Positions 19,299-27,661 of a stretch of 64,000 nt of DNA are shown in pieces. This DNA comes from Rhizobium sp. FY34 (GTDB taxonomy: Bacteria; Pseudomonadota; Alphaproteobacteria; Rhizobiales; Rhizobiaceae). Where the stretch lies: NCBI RefSeq assembly GCF_005222845.1, contig NZ_STFZ01000014.1, forward strand, positions 62,001 through 126,000, in the 5' to 3' direction. Every line of letters begins with the position of its first letter. Position 1 is the stretch's first letter. Position numbers and translations under genes: made by a program. Under the pieces are notes generated by a model. The model ran no database searches, had not been told where the DNA came from, and saw nothing but the letters and a program-made list of their open reading frames with translations.

Positions 19299-19318
19299 AG
19301 TCAGGAGGAGCCCCTCAA

Positions 19319-19651
19319 TCAGAGCACATGCTCATTGGCAAGTGTCACATGGTGATGGATGCGGCCGTCGAAGAACTCGGCCAGCACCGCTTCGGTGGCA
19401 GCCTTGGCTTCGGTGCGGGCCGGGCTTGCAAGTGCCGCTTCGACGCTTGCCAGATCCGGATAGTTGATTGCCAGGATCATCGGCAGTTCCGGCGCGCCAT
19501 CGTCGCGGGCTTCGGCAAACGAAACACGCACGTCGAGCGCATGCGGAAACGCCTTCCATTTCGGCAGGATGCGTTCCATCACGGCCTTGCGGAACGCCTC
19601 GGTCTGGCCTTCCTTGACCTTGCCTTCAAACAGCGCAAAACGGGTAATCAT
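19319..19651 (-). CDS. Small EthD-like / dimeric alpha-beta barrel protein
   Basis: A 110-residue protein with the look of a dimeric ferredoxin-like alpha-beta barrel: an N-terminal strand R-F-A-L-F-E-G-K-V-K-E-G, a helix with many charged residues, a second strand P-M-I-L-A-I-N-Y-P-D and the final H-H-H-V-T-L-A-N. EthD/NIPSNAP/ABM-like proteins of this size sit in many sugar-acid clusters without a proven role. Its start overlaps the stop of the oxidoreductase by four bases, so it is co-translated. A mutarotase- or lactone-like helper role is possible but speculative. Confidence 0.7.
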   Translation of the reverse strand: MITRFALFEGKVKEGQTEAFRKAVMERILPKWKAFPHALDVRVSFAEARDDGAPELPMILAINYPDLASVEAALASPARTEAKAATEAVLAEFFDGRIHHHVTLANEHVL

Positions 19652-20538
19652 TCTTCAAACCTCTCCCTGTTGGGTCCCCGGAAAAATTCCATCAAGGCCG
19701 CCTGATCCTCGCCGCCAAGGCCGGCCGCCGTCAGCATACGGTGCACTTCTGCGCAGGTGGCCGTCAGCGGCATGGCGGTATTGGTGCGGCGCGCCAGATC
19801 CTGCGCCCCGTTCAGATCCTTGACCATATTGTCGATACGGCCTGTGCGGCGGTAATCCTTGGCGACGAAACGCGGCATATATTCCTGCAGGATGGCGCTG
19901 TCGGCGCGCCCGCCCTTCAGCGCCTGCGGGATCTTGGCGGCATCGACGCCGGCATCGAGCGCCAGCTGGGTTGCTTCGGCGACCGCCAGGAAATTGAGGC
20001 CGCAGAGAACCTGGTTGATCAGCTTGGTCGTCTGGCCGGCGCCCACGGGCCCCATATGCGTATAGTTGCTCGCCACATGCTTCAGCACCGCATGGGCATC
20101 CGCCACGTCCTTGTCTGCACCGCCGGCCATCAGCGTCAGCTGTCCGATCAGCGCCTTCGGTGCGCCGCCGGACAAGGGACTATCGACCCAGCGCAGGCCT
20201 TTGTCTGCGGCATCCGCAGCCAGTTGCTTTGTTGCGTCGGGATCGATCGAGGACATGTCGATGATCAGTGTGCCAGGCTTGGCACCAGAGGCGACGCCCG
20301 TTTCGCCAAACACGGCGCGGCGAACGATGAGTGGCGAATTGAGGCTGAGGATCACCACATCGCTTTGCGCTGCGGCGTCAGCCGCCGTCGGGGCCGATGT
20401 GGCGCCGAGATCAACCAGCGCCTTCACCTTGTCGGCATCCAGATCGAAGACGCAAAGCCGGTTGCCGGTTTCCAAGAGGCGTGTGCCGATGGCGCCACCC
20501 ATGGCGCCGGCTCCAATCAGGGCGACCGTGTTCGTCAT
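19648..20538 (-). CDS. NAD(P)-dependent beta-hydroxyacid dehydrogenase
   Basis: A 296-residue member of the 3-hydroxyisobutyrate dehydrogenase family. It has the Rossmann motif G-A-G-A-M-G-G-A-I-G, substrate signature D-S-P-L-S-G-G-A-P-K-A, and the catalytic-lysine helix G-Q-T-T-K-L-I-N-Q-V-L. The ATG at 20536-20538 overlaps the gluconokinase stop; the frame continues upstream to 20808 only as a shadow of that gene. It is a paralogue in type of LtnD at 3448. In this cluster it may oxidise or reduce a hexonate, but the substrate is not determined by sequence. Confidence 0.85.
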   Translation of the reverse strand: MTNTVALIGAGAMGGAIGTRLLETGNRLCVFDLDADKVKALVDLGATSAPTAADAAAQSDVVILSLNSPLIVRRAVFGETGVASGAKPGTLIIDMSSIDPDATKQLAADAADKGLRWVDSPLSGGAPKALIGQLTLMAGGADKDVADAHAVLKHVASNYTHMGPVGAGQTTKLINQVLCGLNFLAVAEATQLALDAGVDAAKIPQALKGGRADSAILQEYMPRFVAKDYRRTGRIDNMVKDLNGAQDLARRTNTAMPLTATCAEVHRMLTAAGLGGEDQAALMEFFRGPNRERFEE

Positions 20539-21032
20539 GGCTTCAACTCCTTCAAGGCGGTGATGATGGATTGAACGACACTGTCCAGGCTCTGGTCGAT
20601 ATCGACGGTGACGGCCGCTTCGTCGGCCGCCGGTGGCTCGAGCGTGGCAAACTGGCTGTCGAGCAGCTTTGTCGGCATGAAATGGCCGGTGCGGGCGCCC
20701 ATGCGCGCCGAGATGACGGCACGCGAGCCGGCCAGATGCACGAAGATGACCGGTGCCCCGGCAGTCTTGCGGATATGATCGCGATAGATGCGCTTCAGCG
20801 CCGAACATCCGATGATCAGTGTGCCATCCGCCTTCGACAGCGCTTCGCCAACCAGCGTCAGCCAGGGCCAGCGATCCTCGTCATTCAAGGCTTCGCCACG
20901 GCTCATCTTGTCGATATTGGCTTGCGGGTGGAGGTCGTCGCCATCGAAATAACGGGCATCGATGGCTTTCGCCAGCGCCTCGCCGACGGAGGACTTGCCG
21001 GAGCCGGCAACCCCCATCAGCACCAGGCGCAT
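20535..21032 (-). CDS. gntK: Gluconokinase
   Basis: A 165-residue P-loop kinase. It has Walker A G-V-A-G-S-G-K-S-S at residues 7-15, D-G-D-D-L-H-P near residues 30-36 (aspartates that bind gluconate and Mg in the family), and the R-x3-R-x-G-H-F lid near the middle. Length matches GntK/IdnK (about 170-180). It phosphorylates D-gluconate to 6-phosphogluconate for the Entner-Doudoroff or pentose phosphate route. I chose the ATG at 21030-21032, seven bases after the idnO stop; upstream in-frame ATGs lie inside idnO. Confidence 0.92.
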   Translation of the reverse strand: MRLVLMGVAGSGKSSVGEALAKAIDARYFDGDDLHPQANIDKMSRGEALNDEDRWPWLTLVGEALSKADGTLIIGCSALKRIYRDHIRKTAGAPVIFVHLAGSRAVISARMGARTGHFMPTKLLDSQFATLEPPAADEAAVTVDIDQSLDSVVQSIITALKELKP

Positions 21033-21039
21033 TGACCCT

Positions 21040-21795
21040 TTAGAGGGATGCTGTGATTCCGCCGTCGACATAGAGCACGTGTCCATTCACAAAGGAGGAG
21101 GCATTCGAGGCGAGGAAAATGCAGGCGCCGACGAGTTCATCGACCTGGCCCCAGCGACCCGCTGGCGTGCGCTTTTCCAGCCAGGCGGAAAAGGCCGGAT
21201 CAGCCACAAGCGCTGCATTGAGCGGGGTATCGAAATAGCCCGGCGCAATGGCATTGCATTGCAGGCCGTATTTCGCCCAGTCGGTGGCCATGCCTTTTGT
21301 CAGGTTGCCGACAGCGCCTTTGGTGGCGGTATAGGGCGCGATGCCGGGGCGGGCAAGCGCGGTCTGGACGCTGGCAATATTGATGATCTTGCCGCGGCCG
21401 CGGGCTATCATGTGGCGCGCCACCGCCTGGCCGACATTGAAGACGGTCGAGACATTGGTGCGCAACAACTGCTCGAAGGCTTCCGCCGGAAAATCCTCCA
21501 GCGGTGTGCGGTGCTGCATGCCGGCATTGTTGACGAGAATGTCGATGGCGCCATGCTCTGCTTCGAAGGCATCGACAGCGGCCCTGACGGCTGCGTGATC
21601 GGTGGCATCAAAGGCCAAAGTATGTTTCACGCCAAGGCTTTCGGCCGCTGCCTGCAGCTTAGCCGCGTCGCGTCCATTGAGGACGACATCGGCGCCGGCC
21701 GCCTTCAGGCCCTTGGCCAGCGCAAAGCCGATGCCCTGCGACGAACCGGTGACAAGGGCACGCTTGCCCGTGAGATCGAACAGCTGAACGCTCAA
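21040..21795 (-). CDS. idnO: 5-keto-D-gluconate reductase (SDR)
   Basis: A 251-residue classical SDR. It has T-G-S-S-Q-G-I-G at residues 16-23, N-N-A-G at about 91-94, a catalytic Y-T-A-T-K and a C-terminal N-G-H-V-L-Y-V-D-G-G. The opening L-F-D-L-T-G-K-R-A-L-V-T-G-S-S-Q-G-I-G is characteristic of gluconate 5-dehydrogenases (IdnO/Gno). It reduces 5-keto-D-gluconate to D-gluconate, handing it to GntK. It is the first gene of the minus-strand operon and divergent from the 2-hydroxyacid dehydrogenase, with the shared operator at 21841-21856. Confidence 0.88.
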   Translation of the reverse strand: MSVQLFDLTGKRALVTGSSQGIGFALAKGLKAAGADVVLNGRDAAKLQAAAESLGVKHTLAFDATDHAAVRAAVDAFEAEHGAIDILVNNAGMQHRTPLEDFPAEAFEQLLRTNVSTVFNVGQAVARHMIARGRGKIINIASVQTALARPGIAPYTATKGAVGNLTKGMATDWAKYGLQCNAIAPGYFDTPLNAALVADPAFSAWLEKRTPAGRWGQVDELVGACIFLASNASSFVNGHVLYVDGGITASL

Positions 21796-21837
21796 TTTTT
21801 CCTCCCGAAACGCATCTCGACAAGTCGAGTTGCTCTG

Positions 21838-21866
21838 TTTATGTTATCGATAACATTCAATGTCAA
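21838..21866 (-). promoter_or_regulatory. Divergent promoter and perfect LacI operator
   Basis: ATGTTATCGATAACAT (21841-21856) is a perfect 16-base palindrome with the same core as the site at 15224. Read on the minus strand, TTGACA (21861-21866) and CATAAA (21838-21843) are spaced by 17 bases, and the operator fills the spacer, so binding would block the idnO promoter. The same site lies 28 bases before the + strand gene at 21884 and can control both. Confidence 0.8.
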
Positions 21867-21883
21867 GGGACGGAGATACCGAA

Positions 21884-22831
21884 ATGACAAAGCCCCATAT
21901 CCTTCAGGTTGGGCCCTATCCGCAGTGGGATGAAGAGCCGTTGAACGCGGCCTTTGACGTGCATCGTTATTTCGATGCCGCAGACAAGGCAGCCTTCCTG
22001 CAGACGGTGGGACCGCAGATTCGCGGCATTGCGACCCGAGGAGAACTTGGGGCAAATCGCGCCATGATCCAGGCCTGCCCGAAGCTGGAAGTGATTTCCG
22101 TCTATGGCGTGGGTTTCGATGCCGTGGATCTGGAAGCCTGCCGCGAGCGTGGCATCCGGGTTACCAATACGCCGGACGTTCTGACCAATGATGTGGCCGA
22201 TCTGGGTCTTGCCATGATGCTGTGCCTGTCGCGCGGCATGATCGGTGCGGAAACCTGGGTGCGCGATGGCAGCTGGGCCGCCAAGGGCCTTTATCCGCTG
22301 AAGCGCCGCGTCTGGGGCCGCAGGGCAGGCGTTCTCGGCCTTGGCCGCATCGGCTTTGAAGTTGCCAAGCGGCTCAAGGGTTTCGACATGCAGATCTCCT
22401 ATTCCGATACCGGACCGAAGGATTATGCCAGCGACATGACCTTCGTTGCCGATCCGGTGGAGCTTGCGAGCGGCTGCGACTTCCTGTTCGTCACGCTTGC
22501 CGCTTCTGCCGCCACCCGCCACATCGTTGGCGAAAAGGTCATCGCGGCACTTGGGGCCGAAGGCATGCTGATCAATATTTCGCGTGCGTCCAATATCGAT
22601 GAGGAAGCGCTGCTTTCGGCGCTGGAAACCGGCAAGCTTGGTTCGGCCGCACTTGATGTCTTTGAAGGCGAACCGAAGCTCAACCCGCGTTTTCTTGCGC
22701 TCGACAATGTGCTTTTGCAGCCGCATCACGCCTCTGGCACGATCGAGACCCGCCAGGCGATGGGCAAGCTCGTGCGCGACAATCTGATGGCGCATTTTGC
22801 CGGCCAGCCGCTTCTGACCCCGGTGCTGTGA
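21884..22831 (+). CDS. D-isomer 2-hydroxyacid dehydrogenase (2-ketoaldonate reductase-like)
   Basis: A 315-residue NAD(P)-dependent enzyme of the GhrB/2-keto-gluconate reductase type. The cofactor motif G-L-G-R-I-G-F-E-V lies in the middle. The catalytic trio is visible as R in N-I-S-R-A-S, E in F-E-G-E-P and H in Q-P-H-H-A-S-G. The ATG at 21884 follows GGAG. Together with idnD it could carry out reduction of 2-keto-L-gulonate to L-idonate followed by oxidation to 5-keto-gluconate (inference from known 2-ketoaldonate metabolism). It could alternatively act on 2-keto-gluconate. Confidence 0.83.
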   Translation: MTKPHILQVGPYPQWDEEPLNAAFDVHRYFDAADKAAFLQTVGPQIRGIATRGELGANRAMIQACPKLEVISVYGVGFDAVDLEACRERGIRVTNTPDVLTNDVADLGLAMMLCLSRGMIGAETWVRDGSWAAKGLYPLKRRVWGRRAGVLGLGRIGFEVAKRLKGFDMQISYSDTGPKDYASDMTFVADPVELASGCDFLFVTLAASAATRHIVGEKVIAALGAEGMLINISRASNIDEEALLSALETGKLGSAALDVFEGEPKLNPRFLALDNVLLQPHHASGTIETRQAMGKLVRDNLMAHFAGQPLLTPVL

Positions 22832-22844
22832 GGAGGATAGACCC

Positions 22845-23876
22845 ATGAAAGCCATCGTAGCACACGGCGCCAAGGATCTGCGCATCGAAGACCGCCCGCT
22901 GGACAAGCCAGGGCCCGGTGAAGTCCGGCTGCGGCTGGCGACCGGCGGCGTCTGCGGCAGCGACCTGCACTATTATAATCACGGCGGTTTCGGCACGGTG
23001 CGGCTGAAGGAACCGATGATCCTCGGTCACGAAGTCTCGGCCTATGTGGAAGAGCTTGGCGCCGGTGTGTCCGGCTTTACGCTCGGCCAGCTGGTGGCGG
23101 TTTCGCCGTCGCGCCCCTGCCGAACCTGCCGCTACTGCCAGCAGGGCCTGCACAACCAGTGCCTCAACATGCGTTTTTATGGCAGCGCCATGCCGTTTCC
23201 GCATATCCAGGGCGCCTTTCGCGAAAGCCTGGTCGCCGATCAGTTGCAATGCGTGGCAGCCGACGGGTTGACGCCGGGTGAAGCGGCCATGGCAGAACCG
23301 CTCGCTGTCGTGCTGCATGCTACGCGTCGCGCCGGTGAAATGCTGGGCAAGCGCGTGCTCGTCACCGGCTGCGGTCCAATCGGCGTGTTGTCGATCCTGG
23401 CTGCCCGCCGGGCAGGAGCCGCGGAAATCGTTGCGACGGATCTTTCCGATTTCACCTTGTCGCTGGCCGCCAAAGTGGGGGCTGATCGGGTGATCAATAC
23501 GGCAAAGGAGCCCGATGCGCTGGTCGCCTATGGAGCGGACAAGGGCACGTTCGACGTGCTTTACGAGTGCTCCGGTGCCCAACCGGCCCTTGTCGCCGGC
23601 ATTGCCGCCCTTCGCCCCCGCGGCGTCATCGTCCAGCTGGGTCTTGGCGGCGATATGAGCCTGCCGATGATGGCGATCACCGCCAAGGAGCTGGAGCTGC
23701 GCGGCTCCTTCCGCTTCCATGAGGAGTTCGCAACCGGTGTCGGCCTGATGCAGAAGGGGTTGATCGACGTCAAGCCGCTGATCACCCACACGGTCGGGCT
23801 CGATGAGGCGCTGTCGGCCTTCGAGATCGCCTCCGACAGAAGCCAGGCGATGAAGGCACAGATCGCCTTCTCGTAA
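22845..23876 (+). CDS. idnD: L-idonate 5-dehydrogenase
   Basis: A 343-residue zinc-dependent medium-chain dehydrogenase. Catalytic zinc ligands are C37 and H62-E63. Structural zinc cysteines are C92, C95, C98 and C106 (C-x2-C-x2-C-x7-C). The NAD-binding motif is G-C-G-P-I-G-V-L-S. IdnD oxidises L-idonate to 5-keto-D-gluconate; together with IdnO and GntK it forms a complete route to 6-phosphogluconate in this window. It follows the 2-hydroxyacid dehydrogenase after 13 bases with GAGGA in between. Confidence 0.88.
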   Translation: MKAIVAHGAKDLRIEDRPLDKPGPGEVRLRLATGGVCGSDLHYYNHGGFGTVRLKEPMILGHEVSAYVEELGAGVSGFTLGQLVAVSPSRPCRTCRYCQQGLHNQCLNMRFYGSAMPFPHIQGAFRESLVADQLQCVAADGLTPGEAAMAEPLAVVLHATRRAGEMLGKRVLVTGCGPIGVLSILAARRAGAAEIVATDLSDFTLSLAAKVGADRVINTAKEPDALVAYGADKGTFDVLYECSGAQPALVAGIAALRPRGVIVQLGLGGDMSLPMMAITAKELELRGSFRFHEEFATGVGLMQKGLIDVKPLITHTVGLDEALSAFEIASDRSQAMKAQIAFS

Positions 23877-23889
23877 ATGCTACAATCTT

Positions 23890-23922
23890 GCGCCTCTTCA
23901 GCGGATCCCGCCGAGGAGGCGC
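23890..23922. terminator. Possible terminator between convergent idnD and aldehyde dehydrogenase
   Basis: GCGCCTC (23890-23896) and GAGGCGC (23916-23922) form a 7-bp stem that overlaps the end of the aldehyde dehydrogenase frame. No clear T-tract is present, so this is a weak call. Confidence 0.35.
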
Positions 23923-25298
23923 AGCGCCAGCCGTGACAGCAGGCCCCAGGGCGGGCCGAACCATTCAAAGCCGTTGACCGGCCCGACCTTGTAGACGGCG
24001 CGTGCATGCGAAAGCCGTTTAAAGCCTTCATGCCCGTGATAGGCGCCCATGCCGCTGGGTCCGATGCCGCCAAAGGGCAGGCCGTGCTGTGCAATATGCA
24101 AAAGCGTGCCGTTCACCGTCACACCGCCGGACGTGGCGCGTGACAGGACTTCCTCCTCAACCTTGCGGTCATGGGTGAAGAGGTAGAGCGCCAGCGGCCG
24201 ATCCCTGGAATTCACGAGGGCGAGCGCCTCGTCCAGCGTGTCATAGCCGATCACCGGCAGGATTGGTCCGAAGATTTCCTCGCGCATCAGCAGGCAGGTT
24301 GGCGGCGGATCGATGACCAGCGTTGGCGCGCATTGCCGGCTGTTTTGTATCCAGCTCTCATGGTTGAGAACCCTGCAGCCGGCATCCTGCACCTCAGCCA
24401 ATGCCGCGTTGAGCCTGTCTTTGTGCCGATCGGTGATGATGGCGGAATAATCCTCATTGCCGATGACGCCCGGATAGGCCTCTTCGGCGCGTGCCAGAAA
24501 GGCTTTTGCGAAGGCGTCGATCTTGTCGCGTGGCACCAGCACGTAGTCGGGTGCGATACAGGTCTGCCCGGCATTGACGAATTTGCCAAAAGCAATGGAT
24601 TGCACCGCCTTTTCCAGCGGATAATCCTCGGCCACGATGGCGGGCGACTTGCCGCCCAGCTCCAGTGTCACAGGCGTGAGATTTTCGGCGGCAGCGCGCA
24701 TGACGGAGCGCCCGACAGTGGCCGAGCCGGTGAAGAACAGGTGATCGAAGGGCAGGGCGGCAAAGGCCTTTGCCACCTCGACATCGCCGGGAATGACTGT
24801 GATGTCTTGCGCATCAAACCGGCTGGCAATCAGGGTCGCAAACAGTTCGGAAAAGGCGGGCGTCAGTTCCGATGGCTTCACCATGACACGGTTGCCGGCT
24901 GCAAGCGCATCGGTGAGCGGCGAGACGGCGAGCAGCAGCGGATAGTTCCACGGCGAGATGATGCCGACAACGCCAAGCGGCTCGTGACGCAGCCAGGCTT
25001 TCGACGGCTGGAAGATGAGCTCGACCGGGCGCCGCTCATCCTTCATCCAGCCGGCGAGCTTGCGGCGCGCATGGGCAATGCCGCGCACGGCGGGCAGCAG
25101 TTCGAGAAGCTTCGTCTCGGACACCGAGCGGCCGCCAAAATCTGCCGAGATTGCCGTGCAAAGGGCGTCCGCATTGTCGATCAGCAGCGTTTGCAGCTGA
25201 AGCAGGCGATCACGCCGCAGGCTGGCATCCGGCGCAGGCATCTGGCGCGAGGCGGAAAACTGCGCATCGAAGCGCCCGCGAAGAATGGTCGTTATCAT
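23898..25298 (-). CDS. Aldehyde dehydrogenase, coniferyl-aldehyde dehydrogenase type
   Basis: A 466-residue NAD(P)-dependent aldehyde dehydrogenase. The catalytic cysteine is C247 in V-N-A-G-Q-T-C-I-A-P, the general base E213 lies in T-L-E-L-G-G-K-S-P-A, and F-T-G-S-A-T-V-G binds the cofactor. The short C-terminus and overall style match the CALDH/class 3 subgroup (membrane-associated fatty or aromatic aldehyde oxidation). The start overlaps the GMC oxidoreductase stop by four bases. The two would oxidise an alcohol to the acid via the aldehyde. Confidence 0.9.
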   Translation of the reverse strand: MITTILRGRFDAQFSASRQMPAPDASLRRDRLLQLQTLLIDNADALCTAISADFGGRSVSETKLLELLPAVRGIAHARRKLAGWMKDERRPVELIFQPSKAWLRHEPLGVVGIISPWNYPLLLAVSPLTDALAAGNRVMVKPSELTPAFSELFATLIASRFDAQDITVIPGDVEVAKAFAALPFDHLFFTGSATVGRSVMRAAAENLTPVTLELGGKSPAIVAEDYPLEKAVQSIAFGKFVNAGQTCIAPDYVLVPRDKIDAFAKAFLARAEEAYPGVIGNEDYSAIITDRHKDRLNAALAEVQDAGCRVLNHESWIQNSRQCAPTLVIDPPPTCLLMREEIFGPILPVIGYDTLDEALALVNSRDRPLALYLFTHDRKVEEEVLSRATSGGVTVNGTLLHIAQHGLPFGGIGPSGMGAYHGHEGFKRLSHARAVYKVGPVNGFEWFGPPWGLLSRLALRLLGGIR

Positions 25299-26890
25299 GT
25301 TGCCCGTCCGAGGATCAGATCCGCCGCCTTTTCGCCAATCATGGCAGACGGGGCCTGGGTGTTGCCGCTCACCAGTCTTGGCATGATGGAGGCATCGACG
25401 ACGCGAAGCCCTTCCACGCCGCGAACCTTCAGCTGAGGATCGACCACGGATGCGTCGTCGCCTCCCATGCGGCAGGTGCCGACCGGGTGATAGATCGAAT
25501 CGGCGCGGGCACGAATGGCGGCCTCCAGTGCTTGTGTATCTCTGTCATCGACCGGGTGAACCATCCGCCCAGCATAGCGTGCCAGCGGCTCGGCGCGAAG
25601 TATCTGATGCGCAAGCCGGGCACCGCGCATTAGCAGTTCAAGATCGCCGGGCGCCGACAGGAAATCCGGATCGATCAGCGGGCGGTGGCGCGGATTGGGC
25701 GAGGCAAGTGCAACGCGGCCCCGGCTTTGCGGCCGCAGCACACAGACATGCAGGGCAGCCCCGGTGGAGATGTGGAAGCGGCGGGCATGGTCATCGACAA
25801 GGCCGATGCAGAAATGCAGCTGCAGGTCCGGTCGATCAAGCTCCGGCCGGCTCCTGATGAAGCCGCCGGCTTCGGCAACATTGCTGGTGAGCAGGCCCTT
25901 GCCGCGCCGGTAGGCGCTAATGGCCGACAATCCTTCAAGGATCGCCGAAGGTGTGTAGCCCAGCAGGCCCTTGGCCTTGATCCTGACATTGACGGTGTAA
26001 TCCAGATGGTCCTGCAGGTTTTCGCCGACCTCGTTTGCGGCATGCAGAACGGGGATGCCGACCCGCTGCAGCGCCGCCCCAGGCCCGATACCGGACAGCA
26101 TCAAAAGCTGGGGCGAGGCAATGGCCCCGGCCGAGAGGATCACTTCGCGGCGTGCCTTGACCAGACGTTCGCCGCCGGGCCCGCGCAGCAGAACGCAGAT
26201 GGCGCGCTTGCCGTCAAAGACGATCTTCAGCGCCTGGCTCTTAGGCAGTACCACGAGATTGGACGGGTAGGGGGCGCTTCCCAGATAGGCGCGGGCGGCA
26301 TCCAGCCTTTCTCCATCCTTCTGGAACACCTGGTAGAGACCGACGCCCTCCTGCGACGGGCCGTTGAAATCATCGTTGCGGGGGATCTGGCAGCTGACCG
26401 ATGCCTCGATGAAGGCCTCAGACAGCGGGCTCGGGCTGGCGAGATCGCTGACAATGAGCGGACCATCCGCGCCATGCCAGTCCGACTGGCCGCGCCGGTT
26501 GCCTTCCGCGCGCAGAAATAGCGGCGCCACATCCTTCCAGCCCCAGCCGGTGCAGCCAAGGCTTGCCCATTCATCATAATCCTCGCGCTGGCCGCGCACA
26601 TAGATCATGGCATTGATGAGGCTTGATCCGCCAAGCCCACGCCCGCGTGGCATATAGCCCATGCGGCCGTTCAGAGCCTTTTGCGGTACCGTCTTCAGCG
26701 CATAGTTTTCCCAGTTCCAATAGGGGACAAGGGCCGCCATGCCGATCGGCACGATGGAGAGCAGGGAGGGTTTGCTCCGCCCGGCCTCGATCAGGATCAC
26801 CCGCGGCTTGTCCGGGGCGGTGATCAGCCTTGCGGCCAGCGCCGCGCCGGCGGGACCTCCACCTATGATGACGTAATCGGCATCCTGCAT
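25295..26890 (-). CDS. GMC family FAD-dependent alcohol oxidoreductase
   Basis: A 531-residue glucose-methanol-choline oxidoreductase. It has an N-terminal FAD-binding motif V-I-I-G-G-G-P-A-G-A, the GMC signature G-R-G-L-G-G-S-S-L-I-N-A-M-I-Y at about residues 83-97, and the C-terminal active-site pair H468 (in Y-H-P-V-G-T-C-R-M-G) and N510 (in G-N-T-Q-A-P). Length and lack of a signal peptide fit the cytoplasmic choline-dehydrogenase-like/alkanol dehydrogenase group. It is downstream of TetR and a perfect operator, and co-transcribed with the aldehyde dehydrogenase. Confidence 0.9.
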   Translation of the reverse strand: MQDADYVIIGGGPAGAALAARLITAPDKPRVILIEAGRSKPSLLSIVPIGMAALVPYWNWENYALKTVPQKALNGRMGYMPRGRGLGGSSLINAMIYVRGQREDYDEWASLGCTGWGWKDVAPLFLRAEGNRRGQSDWHGADGPLIVSDLASPSPLSEAFIEASVSCQIPRNDDFNGPSQEGVGLYQVFQKDGERLDAARAYLGSAPYPSNLVVLPKSQALKIVFDGKRAICVLLRGPGGERLVKARREVILSAGAIASPQLLMLSGIGPGAALQRVGIPVLHAANEVGENLQDHLDYTVNVRIKAKGLLGYTPSAILEGLSAISAYRRGKGLLTSNVAEAGGFIRSRPELDRPDLQLHFCIGLVDDHARRFHISTGAALHVCVLRPQSRGRVALASPNPRHRPLIDPDFLSAPGDLELLMRGARLAHQILRAEPLARYAGRMVHPVDDRDTQALEAAIRARADSIYHPVGTCRMGGDDASVVDPQLKVRGVEGLRVVDASIMPRLVSGNTQAPSAMIGEKAADLILGRAT

Positions 26891-26926
26891 CCCTCATGCC
26901 CTCCCAAGCATGTCGGCAGGCTAGCA

Positions 26927-26948
26927 AATTTGACGGTAGCGTCAAATT
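26927..26948 (-). promoter_or_regulatory. TetR-type operator in front of the GMC-ALDH genes
   Basis: AATTTGACG (26927-26935) and CGTCAAATT (26940-26948) are perfect 9-base arms around GTAG, a 22-base inverted repeat. It sits directly between the tetR stop (26949) and the GMC start (26890), 37 bases before the latter. It is the obvious binding site for the adjacent TetR protein. Confidence 0.75.
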
Positions 26949-27587
26949 CTATTTCGGTGGGGTTGAAGACGTGTCCCAGCTGCCGATGCCGCCGACAATC
27001 AGACGGGTGATGAAGGTGACGGCCGATGCAACGTCGAGGTCTTGCCCCTCCCGCGCCTGGAGAAGAATTTCGAGCGCATTGGCGACAATGAGATTTGCCA
27101 CCTGGGCAAGTTCGTGTGGGGAGAAGGTGGCTCCTGGCATGACGCGCAGGATATCGCTGCGGATATCGCTCAGGAGACCGCTGGTGGCATCCAGTGTGAA
27201 GAGATATGAGCGGATATGGTGCTGGTTCAATGCGCAGAAATCCAGCGCGCCTTCTATGCCCAGAATGAATTGCAGAAAATCGCGGTAGCTTTCCGCCAGC
27301 ATCGGATCAAGCGCGGTCTGGCTTGCGCGAGCGGCCTGGGTGATGGTGCGGATCTGGTCGGCAAGATCGGCCAGAACCTCCTGAAATACTGCCTCGCGCG
27401 TGCCGTAATAATTGTAGAAGGTGCCGATGGAAGCGCCGCTGGTCGTCACGATATCGCGGACAGTTGAGGCATCCAGCCCCTTAGCACAAAATACCTGCCA
27501 GGCGGCAGCCTTGATCGCCTCGCGATTGCGCATGCGTGTCGCCTCCCGTTTGGGGGAGGCGGGTCTGTCGCTGATCGTCATCATCAT
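26949..27587 (-). CDS. TetR family regulator
   Basis: A protein of about 212 residues with an N-terminal TetR helix-turn-helix (A-A-W-Q-V-F-C-A-K-G-L-D-A-S-T-V-R-D-I with G-T-F-Y-N-Y-Y) and a helical ligand-binding domain. Four in-frame ATGs lie at 27605, 27587, 27584 and 27581 and none has a strong Shine-Dalgarno sequence, so the start is uncertain. Upstream codons to 27857 belong to no family. It is read in the same direction as the GMC/ALDH genes, 58 bases ahead of them, and is likely to repress them in response to an alcohol or aldehyde (inference). Confidence 0.85.
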   Translation of the reverse strand: MMMTISDRPASPKREATRMRNREAIKAAAWQVFCAKGLDASTVRDIVTTSGASIGTFYNYYGTREAVFQEVLADLADQIRTITQAARASQTALDPMLAESYRDFLQFILGIEGALDFCALNQHHIRSYLFTLDATSGLLSDIRSDILRVMPGATFSPHELAQVANLIVANALEILLQAREGQDLDVASAVTFITRLIVGGIGSWDTSSTPPK

Positions 27588-27628
27588 TGTCTCGCGGCCA
27601 ATCATGGGCGCGATGCTATACAAGCGGC

Positions 27629-27654
27629 GGGCAGTTTCCAGCAGGAAATCGCCC
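27629..27654 (-). repeat. Hairpin downstream of the SsuD-like monooxygenase gene
   Basis: Read on the minus strand, GGGC...TTTCC, loop TGCT, GGAAA...GCCC folds into a stem with one mismatch just past the end of the gene at 27662. No T-tract follows, so it may be an mRNA 3'-end hairpin or weak terminator. Confidence 0.35.
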
Positions 27655-27661
27655 GTCTCCT

